From the NCBI RefSeq assembly GCF_000817815.1, contig NZ_JPRD01000015.1, positions 124,001 through 188,000 on the forward strand: DNA of 64,000 bases. Direction: 5' to 3'. Positions 35,305 to 42,879 of this stretch are shown here, in pieces (the stretch's first letter is position 1; each line of letters opens with the position of its first letter). Under the pieces are notes generated by a model. It was not told the origin of the DNA. It was given only the letters and a program-made list of their open reading frames with translations, and did no database searches. The DNA is from Vibrio owensii CAIM 1854 = LMG 25443. GTDB taxonomy: Bacteria; Pseudomonadota; Gammaproteobacteria; Enterobacterales; Vibrionaceae. The position numbers and the translations under genes were made by a program.

Positions 35305-36047
35305 ATACTCTTATTACATGTGCAACTTCAGGTATGGGGAGCCAGATTGCTCGAGCGCTAACTGAAGACAACCTGATTCTAACCGGTAGAGATCAAAACA
35401 AACTCCAGTCGCTTTGCGACTTTGCAGAAGACAGAGCATTTTCTGTTGAATTAGACTTTTTTGATACACGTAGCGTTCAAGCTGCATCCGCAAAGATAGT
35501 TGATGCAGGCAAGCTTGACCGAATAGTCTTTATAATACCAAGGATACCACCATCTTCTAACATATTTCCTTCTGATGAAGAGTGGGCCGAACTATACAAA
35601 AATTATTTCATCAACCCACTAAGTCTTTTACGTCAACTTTTTGAAGGTAATGCTGTTAACGATGGTGCAAAAATCGTGCTGATTTCGGGCATTAGCTCCA
35701 AATCTGCCCTTACCCATTATGCTACAAACAATTGCCTGCGTTCGGCCTGGTTAGGACAAGCAAAAGCCATGGCACTAACTCTTGGGGAAAAGCGTATTTC
35801 AGTAAACACACTATCACTTGGTGGTGTTATGACAGTTAGTTACACAGAGAAAATGAAAAATAAGGCCTTAGACCAAAACATTTCGTTTGAACAACTTATG
35901 AAAAACGAAGTTTCGAACGTGCCGCTTCGAAAGTATGCATCAATTGACGATGTAGTTGGTGCTGTAATGGCTCTTCTTGGACCACTATCAAATCATATGA
36001 CTGGGCAAAACATAATGCTAGATGGCGGCTTTTTTAAAGGTTACTAG
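35301..36047 (+). CDS. SDR-family protein with altered active site
   Basis: A 248-residue Rossmann-fold short-chain dehydrogenase/reductase-like protein. The nucleotide-binding turn (TCATSGMGSQIARAL), Ser129/132-133 region (LISGISSKS), Tyr140 and the C-terminal GQNIMLDGG are visible. The YxxxK motif reads Y140-A-T-N-N144, so the usual catalytic lysine is Asn, and the NNAG motif is replaced by IIPRIPPS. It is either catalytically impaired or a specialised reductase. It is coupled by ATGA overlap to the LytTR gene, making a three-gene unit. It may make or sense a small signal; that is speculation. Confidence 0.72.
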   Translation: MNTLITCATSGMGSQIARALTEDNLILTGRDQNKLQSLCDFAEDRAFSVELDFFDTRSVQAASAKIVDAGKLDRIVFIIPRIPPSSNIFPSDEEWAELYKNYFINPLSLLRQLFEGNAVNDGAKIVLISGISSKSALTHYATNNCLRSAWLGQAKAMALTLGEKRISVNTLSLGGVMTVSYTEKMKNKALDQNISFEQLMKNEVSNVPLRKYASIDDVVGAVMALLGPLSNHMTGQNIMLDGGFFKGY

Positions 36048-36051
36048 AGCA

Positions 36052-36085
36052 ATAGAGTTCCCTCCAATGAAGGCGGGAACTCTAT
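36052..36085. terminator. Hairpin terminator between convergent genes
   Basis: ATAGAGTTCCC (36052-36062) / GGGAACTCTAT (36075-36085), 11 bp perfect, just after the SDR stop. It also overlaps the stop of the minus-strand 36082 gene, so it may serve both directions. Confidence 0.65.
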
Positions 36086-36834
36086 CTTCTATACACCGAT
36101 GTTACTGATAGACCTCCCGAAATCTCATCTACTGCTGCTACGAAATAGATGCCATAACTAACTGAGTAACGAATAATTAGTTCAGATGTTTCCCTCACCA
36201 GTTCACTATTCATAAATGCCGTAGAAATTGCCTTTAGAACATTTTTAGGCTTTATGTTTGTAGCCGACAGCTCTTTATTGAAATCTTCAAGACCTTTCTT
36301 AGTGAAAATCACGTCAGCATCATTTTCAGCTTGCTTCATTGAAGGTAATCGTATTAATCGATACTGCTCGACATCTGCAAATGTGAAATGCTCTTTATGC
36401 CGCAATTTACTTGGTAGGTTCTTTAGCGCCGCCCGTCCTTCGAAATCAACCTTAGCTTCCGGAAATACATATTTTGAAAAATCCGCATAAAATGCCAGCC
36501 GTCTAGTTGCGTCCTGATCTAGACATGACGCAATTCGGTCTTTTTCTGGCTCACGACCTAATGCGAAGAGTAGCGTTTTATAAGCAGAATCGTTTGATAC
36601 GACCACATTGAGCTTAGAGCCTTCGCCAGCATAATTTAGTGTATGTCGAACAAAAATATGATGAATGCAAGCCAATTCAAATCGAGCGACCTCAGCATTA
36701 GATACAAGGATAGCCGGAATTGTAATTGAACCAGAAAGTGATGATGACCAACCGCCATTGGCTGAGTCTCTAAATGCCCAAATTAGACGGGTATGAGTAG
36801 TGCAACTCAAGTCAAAAAAAGTTTGTAAAATCAT
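36082..36834 (-). CDS. Hypothetical protein, weakly RNase H-like
   Basis: A 250-residue soluble protein. ATG 36834 is chosen; the frame extends to 36909, but those 25 residues overlap the divergent promoter. The first half alternates strands and helices (MILQTFFDLSCTTHTRLIWA..., NVVVSNDSAYKTLLFALGRE), which is faintly reminiscent of RNase H-like folds, without a convincing acidic triad. The function is not recognised. It is divergent from the 36923 gene. Confidence 0.4.
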   Translation of the reverse strand: MILQTFFDLSCTTHTRLIWAFRDSANGGWSSSLSGSITIPAILVSNAEVARFELACIHHIFVRHTLNYAGEGSKLNVVVSNDSAYKTLLFALGREPEKDRIASCLDQDATRRLAFYADFSKYVFPEAKVDFEGRAALKNLPSKLRHKEHFTFADVEQYRLIRLPSMKQAENDADVIFTKKGLEDFNKELSATNIKPKNVLKAISTAFMNSELVRETSELIIRYSVSYGIYFVAAVDEISGGLSVTSVYRR

Positions 36835-36922
36835 AATGCCTGATCTAATTACACGGACACGCACATACAGTGAGGTGATGGTACAATGCCAAGTAATAAA
36901 ATTAATCATAAGAAAGAAGTGG

Positions 36923-37357
36923 ATGAGACTAAATTATAAAGCATTAATAGCCTTTAGTGCAGTCCTTATTGCACTTGTTACTGGTTCAATTACGTCCTAC
37001 GCAACAGAAACGGCGGAGGTACAGTACAGTACTGATAACATGGATAGCGGGCTTCAAAACTGGTATAGTGATTACTTCACTGGCGCTAGTTACATTTCAA
37101 AGTCTGGGGAACCTGTCTTAGCTTTTTCTGCATGTGCATCAAAAGTAAACATAGCATTAATGCTTGCTTCAGCAGCTTTGAGTACTCACGCTAATACCAC
37201 TTCAATTTCATCATTCGAACGTCTAACTAATGATAGTTCCTATGAAACTGAGGTTGTGTCTCAAACTAGTGGCCTTGAATTAAATTATGTGGTTCTTCGG
37301 AAAGACCAGGTGCGAAGTGCTCCACCGGAAATTTGTGTCCTTATCACGCAGGAATAA
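36923..37357 (+). CDS. Small exported hypothetical protein
   Basis: A 144-residue protein with a signal peptide (MRLNYKALIAFSAVLIALVT...SYA). The mature part has two Cys (SACASK and PEICVL) that may form a disulphide. ATG 36923 is chosen because upstream codons to 36800 lie over the divergent gene and lack a signal. It is immediately followed by the DUF945-like gene (no gap), so the two are a transcription unit. Confidence 0.5.
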   Translation: MRLNYKALIAFSAVLIALVTGSITSYATETAEVQYSTDNMDSGLQNWYSDYFTGASYISKSGEPVLAFSACASKVNIALMLASAALSTHANTTSISSFERLTNDSSYETEVVSQTSGLELNYVVLRKDQVRSAPPEICVLITQE

Positions 37358-38584
37358 ATGATCATGTTAAAGAAAACTAAAATTGCTTTTGGTGTTGTAG
37401 CTGGTATTGCCGTAGCCGCATCAGCAGTCGGATATTGGGGTGGGCAATATTATGTTGCGCAGAAATTTCACGAAACGCTTTCAAACAGTGGATACTGTAT
37501 GAAAACCTCAGAACCTACATATTCAATGAATAGTGGCGTCATGGCCGTAACATCCGATTGCTCAGATTGGTATGGTTATGAATGGAAGGTTGTGTCGCTT
37601 CTTCAGCTTGACTTTCAAAATAAAGGTGTTTATTCACAAACCAAGTTAATTGCGAACAGCGATGACACTGTAAGTGCGGTTTCACAAATTATGAATCCAA
37701 AAACAAAAGCTTTAAGAGCAACGGCATTTGGAGTGCACAAGTTACAGTCCGATCATGTTGAGGTAGAACTGGAGCCATTTCAATTTGTAAGCGAACAGAA
37801 TTCGATTAATCTGCCAGCATCAGTAGTTATCGTCGATAGAGACCATGAAACAAAGAAAACAGATGTCGTATTTGCACCGTCTGAAGATGTTTCAATCAAC
37901 ACATTGGGTGGGATTACTAAGATTGTAAAACCGCGTGCAATGTGGAATATCACAGATGCCAATTCTTATACAATTTCAGTTAGAAGCGAAAGTGTCAGTG
38001 TTGGTAATGTATCCATCGCAAAAAAACCTAGTGCCGTTGTAACGCAAAAAGGGCATGATGGCGTTTTAGATTTAGACGTTAAATTTACGGCTGATAGCAT
38101 TACGAATACAGATGATGTCAACTTTCAGCTTCAAGCAAAAAACCTGGTCCCGGAAACCTCTGTTCAACTCTTTAAGAATGCCACAGATTTAGTTCAATCA
38201 GTTGATTCAGTAAACCGAACTGAATTTACTACTAAGGTGCTTGAAAACGTCTTTGATCTTGCTGCCAATAATGCCAATGTTAAACTTCACTTAACAGCGG
38301 ATGATTATAAGCCAGTAAAAACCGTAATTGATGCTAGTCTTTCTTTTGAAAAGGATTCAAAAGACTATATCAATAAAGACAATGCTTTCTCTATACTGGA
38401 ATCATTGATAGTAGATGCAACAGTCATGTTACCAGCTAGTGATGCGAGCATGATGATTGACCCAATATGGTTACAGAACTTTCTATCTGATGGCCTTATT
38501 GAAAACAATGAAGGCCAGTTAAGTACTAAAATTCAGTTCCGTGACATGACTGCCAATGTAAATGGTAAAGTTATTAACCTATAA
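37358..38584 (+). CDS. DUF945/YdgA-like membrane-anchored protein
   Basis: A 408-residue protein with an N-terminal anchor (about residues 8-28) and a long periplasmic part. The repeated beta-rich layout and the ending (DATVMLPASDASM..., GLIENNEGQLSTKIQFRDMT and then ANVNGKVINL) match the YdgA/DUF945 family, whose members end in a G-x-L...F-x-D/N-G-x-L-x-NGK pattern. The family function is not established; YdgA-type proteins are related to AsmA-like envelope proteins by shape only. A second ATG at 37364 is possible. Confidence 0.6.
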   Translation: MIMLKKTKIAFGVVAGIAVAASAVGYWGGQYYVAQKFHETLSNSGYCMKTSEPTYSMNSGVMAVTSDCSDWYGYEWKVVSLLQLDFQNKGVYSQTKLIANSDDTVSAVSQIMNPKTKALRATAFGVHKLQSDHVEVELEPFQFVSEQNSINLPASVVIVDRDHETKKTDVVFAPSEDVSINTLGGITKIVKPRAMWNITDANSYTISVRSESVSVGNVSIAKKPSAVVTQKGHDGVLDLDVKFTADSITNTDDVNFQLQAKNLVPETSVQLFKNATDLVQSVDSVNRTEFTTKVLENVFDLAANNANVKLHLTADDYKPVKTVIDASLSFEKDSKDYINKDNAFSILESLIVDATVMLPASDASMMIDPIWLQNFLSDGLIENNEGQLSTKIQFRDMTANVNGKVINL

Positions 38585-38596
38585 TTCTATCCATAT

Positions 38597-38629
38597 AAAA
38601 AAGCCCGCATCATGATGCGGGCTTTTTTT
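38597..38629. terminator. Strong bidirectional terminator
   Basis: An A-run, an 11-bp perfect stem (AGCCCGCATCA / TGATGCGGGCT) and a T-run lie between the convergent genes 37358 (plus) and 38647 (minus). Confidence 0.9.
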
Positions 38630-38646
38630 ATACTTGAATAAACTTG

Positions 38647-39102
38647 TTAAGCAATAGATTCTTCTTTTTGAAGTGCCATATAAATTGGCTGCATAGCCAA
38701 AAAAAACGACGCCGAGATAAGAAGACCAAGTAACCAGTAGGACTCAGTACCGAGTGCAAACTGAGTAGCGCAAAGAGCCAACGCTGCTACTGGAGCGAAT
38801 AAGAAGACCTTCGAAGCAGCGCCATGGTACTTATCTTTGATAACTTTTTCAGTAATAGATCCAGCGACAGAAAAGCCTGAAGCAACCAAAGCCTTCTTTA
38901 ATGGAGAGGCATTTTGATTTTTCTTGTTGTTCATCATTTTTGCACCGATGCCGGATACAATATACTGGATAACCAATAGTGCTACCCCTGAGCTTATTGC
39001 ACCTGCAATGCTTAACTCCATAGCTTTACCCGCACTTGTAAAAGCAAGCGCTAAAGATGCGAACAGCGCAATATTGCGCAAAATCACTGCTGATTTGAAC
39101 AT
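38647..39102 (-). CDS. Membrane hypothetical protein (about four transmembrane segments)
   Basis: A 151-residue protein. ATG 39102 follows AAGGA by 8 bases. Hydrophobic segments lie at about residues 5-23, 32-52, 98-115 and 122-142, with a Lys/Asn-rich cytoplasmic loop. Not recognised. It overlaps the end of the M50-like protease gene by 19 bases and is the last gene of the minus-strand operon from 42713. Confidence 0.5.
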   Translation of the reverse strand: MFKSAVILRNIALFASLALAFTSAGKAMELSIAGAISSGVALLVIQYIVSGIGAKMMNNKKNQNASPLKKALVASGFSVAGSITEKVIKDKYHGAASKVFLFAPVAALALCATQFALGTESYWLLGLLISASFFLAMQPIYMALQKEESIA

Positions 39103-39848
39103 GTTGAGATCCTTTTTATGCAAGTGCTAACAAGCACCATTACTAGTTGAAAAAATATTAATAGACAGCCGAAACTGCATAATACTGAAATTAAATATTT
39201 CAGTGCGTTGCTTACACTACTCGATACCCACGCCGGGTTAACTAACCAAGCCGTGTAGCATAGAGCCGCGCAAGTTGGTATACCTAATAATGCCCCTTTA
39301 ATATCACTTCTTGATGGGAATATATGCTTCAAAGTTGAAAGCATTGCAAACCCCCACAGAAGATAAAGACTTCCATTCACACTAAATAAATGTGAATGAA
39401 GTTCTTTTGTCCAGTACATATAGTTAGAAATACCTTCCAACAGACCATATTGATGTATATTTCTAAGAACACGGTCCATCAATAAATCAAAATCGACTCC
39501 GGGCCAAACCGTTGACGAGATAAATTTCACGAATAAGGCACCACCAATAACCGGTGCTATTCCAATAAAAAAAAGCCCAACCTTCTGATAGAAAGACATT
39601 GGATTGTAACTATGCTCAACAACACCCAGCTGACCGTTGGGTTTTGGTGAAAACATCTCAATCTTTGTTATCTTATGCTTGAATAACAGGCAAGCAATTG
39701 CATGAGACAACTCATGCACTGGTGTGCCAATCATGCTGGACATAAAAACCAGAAATTTATGCCCGTTTCTTATCAAAATCAGATCACAACGTTGAGAGAT
39801 GAAGCTAATCACCCACAAAACTGTGAGGAAAACGATTAGGTTCTGCAT
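39084..39848 (-). CDS. M50-type (site-2-like) membrane metalloprotease
   Basis: A 254-residue membrane protein with H45-E-L-S-H49 in a membrane segment (GTPVHELSHAIACLLF), the HExxH zinc motif of intramembrane site-2 proteases and their relatives. It has about five or six further hydrophobic segments. No clear LDG/NPDG second zinc-ligand motif is visible; the NGQLGVVEHSYNP stretch after the first helix fits the M50-like family that acts close to the membrane. Substrates could be membrane regulators encoded nearby, but that is inference. It starts directly after the H-NS-like gene. Confidence 0.62.
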   Translation of the reverse strand: MQNLIVFLTVLWVISFISQRCDLILIRNGHKFLVFMSSMIGTPVHELSHAIACLLFKHKITKIEMFSPKPNGQLGVVEHSYNPMSFYQKVGLFFIGIAPVIGGALFVKFISSTVWPGVDFDLLMDRVLRNIHQYGLLEGISNYMYWTKELHSHLFSVNGSLYLLWGFAMLSTLKHIFPSRSDIKGALLGIPTCAALCYTAWLVNPAWVSSSVSNALKYLISVLCSFGCLLIFFQLVMVLVSTCIKRISTCSNQQ

Positions 39849-40256
39849 TTAACTTGCAAATACCTCTGCCAAAACTGCTGGGTCGATACCTCCAGCTTTT
39901 GCTTGCTCTAGTAGTCTTTCCGCAGCTGCTCTATCCTGTTCAAGCTTTTCCTTTGCTCGTTGCTCCTCTTCTTCCCGAGTTTTAATTGTTTCAGTAAGTG
40001 CTTCTGAGGCAGATTTTAATTCGGCTAATGACGCTTTTTGCATTTGTGAATTAAGCATATTTCGATTATTGAATACATGCTTAATCTTGGTATTACTCCG
40101 CTTACGTCTCTTTTGGGCTGTCGGACTAGCCTGCTCAGCACCCTTTCCACTCTGGTCATTCGGTAAATTCTCAACACCACTTCCTAGTTCGCCTGACTGT
40201 TGTTTGTCAGAGTTGAAATCATCCGTAGAGTTTTGAGTATGATTGACGTGACTCAT
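39849..40256 (-). CDS. H-NS oligomerisation-domain-like protein lacking the DNA-binding domain
   Basis: A 135-residue protein. The first 45 residues are polar and disordered. A basic patch (KRRKRSNTKIKH) follows, and residues about 70-135 closely follow the H-NS N-terminal coiled coil: LAELKSASEALTETIKTREEEE and then LLEQAKAGGIDPAVL, equivalent to ERREEES...IADGIDPNEL in H-NS. The protein stops there, so the YxDxxGxxxTWTGQGRxP DNA-binding domain is absent. Truncated H-NS proteins (H-NST) can poison H-NS filaments and relieve silencing. The basic patch may offer its own nucleic-acid contact. Operon member. Confidence 0.55.
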   Translation of the reverse strand: MSHVNHTQNSTDDFNSDKQQSGELGSGVENLPNDQSGKGAEQASPTAQKRRKRSNTKIKHVFNNRNMLNSQMQKASLAELKSASEALTETIKTREEEEQRAKEKLEQDRAAAERLLEQAKAGGIDPAVLAEVFAS

Positions 40257-40272
40257 ATGTCCTCTTTAATTT

Positions 40273-41502
40273 CTATTCTATTAATGAAAAATCTTCAATG
40301 TGGCATGGCTTGCCATAGATAAATCCCTGCCCCACTGCTACGCCGCTTTTAACCAAAAAGGCCCGCTGATCGTCACGTTCAATCCCTTCAACTACAAGCT
40401 GAACATTCGGCATTGACTCAACCCATTGGACAATTGAACAAATCATTTGCTTTGCTAGGCTTGAATGCATCAGGTCATTACCTAATGCGGCATCAAGTAA
40501 GACTTTATCAAGCTTAATCTCATCAGGCTTTAAATATGTAAGGTAATTTAGATTTGTAAGTCCAGACCCGAAATCATCTAATGATATATAAACACCATGT
40601 GATTGAAGCTTAGTTATGTTGTTGTGACAAACTGAATGATCGCCTATGCTTGCCAATTCAGTTAGCTCTAGTTTCAAGCGATTTCCGATCGAAGAATGAG
40701 TTACAAATTCAATAATTGATTTAACAAACTCTTCAGACTGCAATGAACTACAGTTGATGTTTAGTGATAGCGGTAACGAAGTTGAAAACATCATTTCCTT
40801 CACGGTTTTGAGCATGTAAATATCAAACTCAAGTTCTTTTCCATTTGCAAGAATGCTTGGCAAAAATGCACCTGGAAACAATAAACCTAGTTCTGGATGC
40901 TGCCAACGACAGAGGACCTCAAGGGAGCGGGCTTTGCCTGTTGCCAGATCAACTATAGATTGAACATGTGCTACAAACTCATTGTTAGCGAAAGCTCTTT
41001 CTAATTCTTTCTTTGAAAAAAAGGTATCTCCGTTCTGAAACATATCCAAAAGTTCATAGATTCGCGATTGGTTACTTTCATTAACGCATGAAGATATAAA
41101 GTCCAGGACATCATTACTCAAGGTCTTGTGCAACTCAAAATAATCATACGTAATCGTTAATCTTGATGAACTAAATAGTGAAAGATCTGATAGTAAATCA
41201 TCAACAATAGCGCGTGTTACACTGCTGTCAAAAGATACTAATATCTTTGTATTTGACAACCGAACGATTGAAATGACATCTACTGAGTGCAGCTGCATCT
41301 CGTCTACAAGGTCGTTAATGAAAGTCTTCTGTTGAGAAAACAATAGATCAACATTCTCAAATTCAAAATTACTTGCTGACGTACCACCCATAACTGAAAT
41401 AATGAGTAAAGATTTCGTATCATTGCTATCTAGAAAATTAGCGTTGCTATCAGGAGTGTTCATCACGGAATAGCTGCTTTTCAATGAATTCTGCCTGAGC
41501 AT
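40273..41502 (-). CDS. EAL-domain cyclic-di-GMP phosphodiesterase
   Basis: A 409-residue cytoplasmic protein. The N-terminal 150 residues are an unrecognised regulatory domain. The EAL domain begins at about residue 180: the signature reads EVL (SLEVLCRWQHP), followed by the metal and substrate residues in NINCSSL, ELTE, DDFGSG, KLDK, VEGIE and GQGFIYGKP, all present, so activity is likely. It would lower c-di-GMP and favour motility over adhesion. ATG 41502 has GGGAG 9-10 bases upstream and overlaps the preceding gene by 53 bases; ATG 41463 is the alternative. Confidence 0.85.
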   Translation of the reverse strand: MLRQNSLKSSYSVMNTPDSNANFLDSNDTKSLLIISVMGGTSASNFEFENVDLLFSQQKTFINDLVDEMQLHSVDVISIVRLSNTKILVSFDSSVTRAIVDDLLSDLSLFSSSRLTITYDYFELHKTLSNDVLDFISSCVNESNQSRIYELLDMFQNGDTFFSKKELERAFANNEFVAHVQSIVDLATGKARSLEVLCRWQHPELGLLFPGAFLPSILANGKELEFDIYMLKTVKEMMFSTSLPLSLNINCSSLQSEEFVKSIIEFVTHSSIGNRLKLELTELASIGDHSVCHNNITKLQSHGVYISLDDFGSGLTNLNYLTYLKPDEIKLDKVLLDAALGNDLMHSSLAKQMICSIVQWVESMPNVQLVVEGIERDDQRAFLVKSGVAVGQGFIYGKPCHIEDFSLIE

Positions 41503-41914
41503 TCTTAAGTTCTCCCAACATTACTATCGACCTGCCATCCACTGTATCAAGGGATGATTCATATCGTTTAAATAGTTTCCCTGACTCTTTGCCTTTGTTG
41601 AAGCTAAGATGGTCTTTCGGCACTTCCCACTTTTTCGAGCGAATATCAAATTCTAAAATCCGTGTCTCCATAACCACTACGAAGGATTCCTTGATTTGAT
41701 AGATAGACAGTCGCTTTCGAACAAAGAAAAAAGGCAGTGCGGCTAAACTTAAAATTGGTAACAAAGCCACATTGGGGTAACCGTTACTAGCAGCGTCTAG
41801 GTATCCATAGCAAAGTAAAAAGCAAATTAGGATCATCACCCAACGGCCAGAAATCCAGTTGGTATCGATATACACTCCATCGGCATACATCTCTGAGATA
41901 CGATATTTACTCAT
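41450..41914 (-). CDS. Membrane hypothetical protein (two transmembrane segments)
   Basis: A 154-residue protein with a hydrophobic hairpin (about residues 24-40 and 48-66) and a soluble C-terminal domain with PH-like strand content (SIYQIKESFVVVMETRILEF). No family firmly recognised. It overlaps the OmpA lipoprotein gene by 8 bases and the EAL gene by 53, so it is tightly coupled in the operon. Confidence 0.5.
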   Translation of the reverse strand: MSKYRISEMYADGVYIDTNWISGRWVMILICFLLCYGYLDAASNGYPNVALLPILSLAALPFFFVRKRLSIYQIKESFVVVMETRILEFDIRSKKWEVPKDHLSFNKGKESGKLFKRYESSLDTVDGRSIVMLGELKNAQAEFIEKQLFRDEHS

Positions 41915-42713
41915 AATCTAACTCAGCAACACGGAATTCTGGACCTTTACCGCTTCCAAATTCACCAGACCATGAAAGCTGAACTCTTTCTGGTTTAATA
42001 CCCAGCTTAACTAGTTCTTTTTTTACTGAATTTGCCCTTCGTTTACTTAGACCTTGGTTATAAATGTCAGAGCCAGAATTGTCAGCTCTTCCACGGATTA
42101 GTAAAACCTTCCCAGGATGTTCAATAAGATACTCTTTCACATCCTGTAACGTCATTGACTCTTTGGTAGTTACCGAGTCACTATCATGTGCGAAATAGAC
42201 CTTTTTGCCATTATGCACTGCGACTACCTTATTACCTTCGCTAGTTTGCTTAGATTTAGTACTTACCGAACGTACACTGTGGCGATAATCTTCAGGAAGG
42301 TCTGATAGGATATTCTTCGCATCAATGTTTCGTTTGGAGATTAAGGCCAAACGCACATCATTTTCACCATTGGTAATTTTATAGTGCTTACCAGTCTGCG
42401 TAACTAACCAGTGATTATATTCACCGGGGTTAATGAGAGCATGGTCTGCGTTGTTTACAAGCAAAGACCCATCAACAAAGTAGAAATCGACAGTAAAATA
42501 TAGTGTTTCAAGGTTGCTGTACCGATCGTAAATATTTTCAAAGCCAGTTAGGTTCGCTGGCGCTGGGAACAAATCTGCATACGACATGTTCGATGCAGAG
42601 TTACCTCTAGTCAATGGATCTTCGTTACAGCCAGCATCGTCAGGGCTAGAAGAGCACGCACTCAACAGCAGACATACTAATGCCGGAGTAAACAATCCGC
42701 TCAATTTGCGCAT
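41907..42713 (-). CDS. OmpA-family outer-membrane lipoprotein
   Basis: A 268-residue lipoprotein: the signal ends in LLSAC (lipidated Cys about 20), followed by an unrecognised region to about 165 and an OmpA/Pal peptidoglycan-binding domain at about 168-265. The OmpA motifs YFAHDSDSV, LLIRGRADNSGSD and LSKRRANSVKKEL are clear, including the D and R residues that hold diaminopimelate. It is the first gene of the operon 42713-38647. It probably anchors an assembly to the cell wall. Confidence 0.8.
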   Translation of the reverse strand: MRKLSGLFTPALVCLLLSACSSSPDDAGCNEDPLTRGNSASNMSYADLFPAPANLTGFENIYDRYSNLETLYFTVDFYFVDGSLLVNNADHALINPGEYNHWLVTQTGKHYKITNGENDVRLALISKRNIDAKNILSDLPEDYRHSVRSVSTKSKQTSEGNKVVAVHNGKKVYFAHDSDSVTTKESMTLQDVKEYLIEHPGKVLLIRGRADNSGSDIYNQGLSKRRANSVKKELVKLGIKPERVQLSWSGEFGSGKGPEFRVAELDYE

Positions 42714-42879
42714 TGGTCAATCTCTGTTTGTGAAAAATAATATGAAGGACCTTTAGGATACCATTCCGCGTTAAAAAAGCTAGTCTTTCTGATCTAAATA
42801 CGGTGTCAAGCGAGCCGTAAGTCAGCTGTGATATACTGCATCAGTAAAAGCCAAACAAAAACCGTCAAAAGGTCTAGAG
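42714..42879. promoter_or_regulatory. Divergent promoter region with TGATCTAA motif
   Basis: This short region between the OmpA operon and the 42880 gene contains TGATCTAA at 42790-42797. The same 8-mer appears in both transfer-gene control regions (51217, 51462, 59545 and 59578). It is a candidate shared regulator site. Confidence 0.3.
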
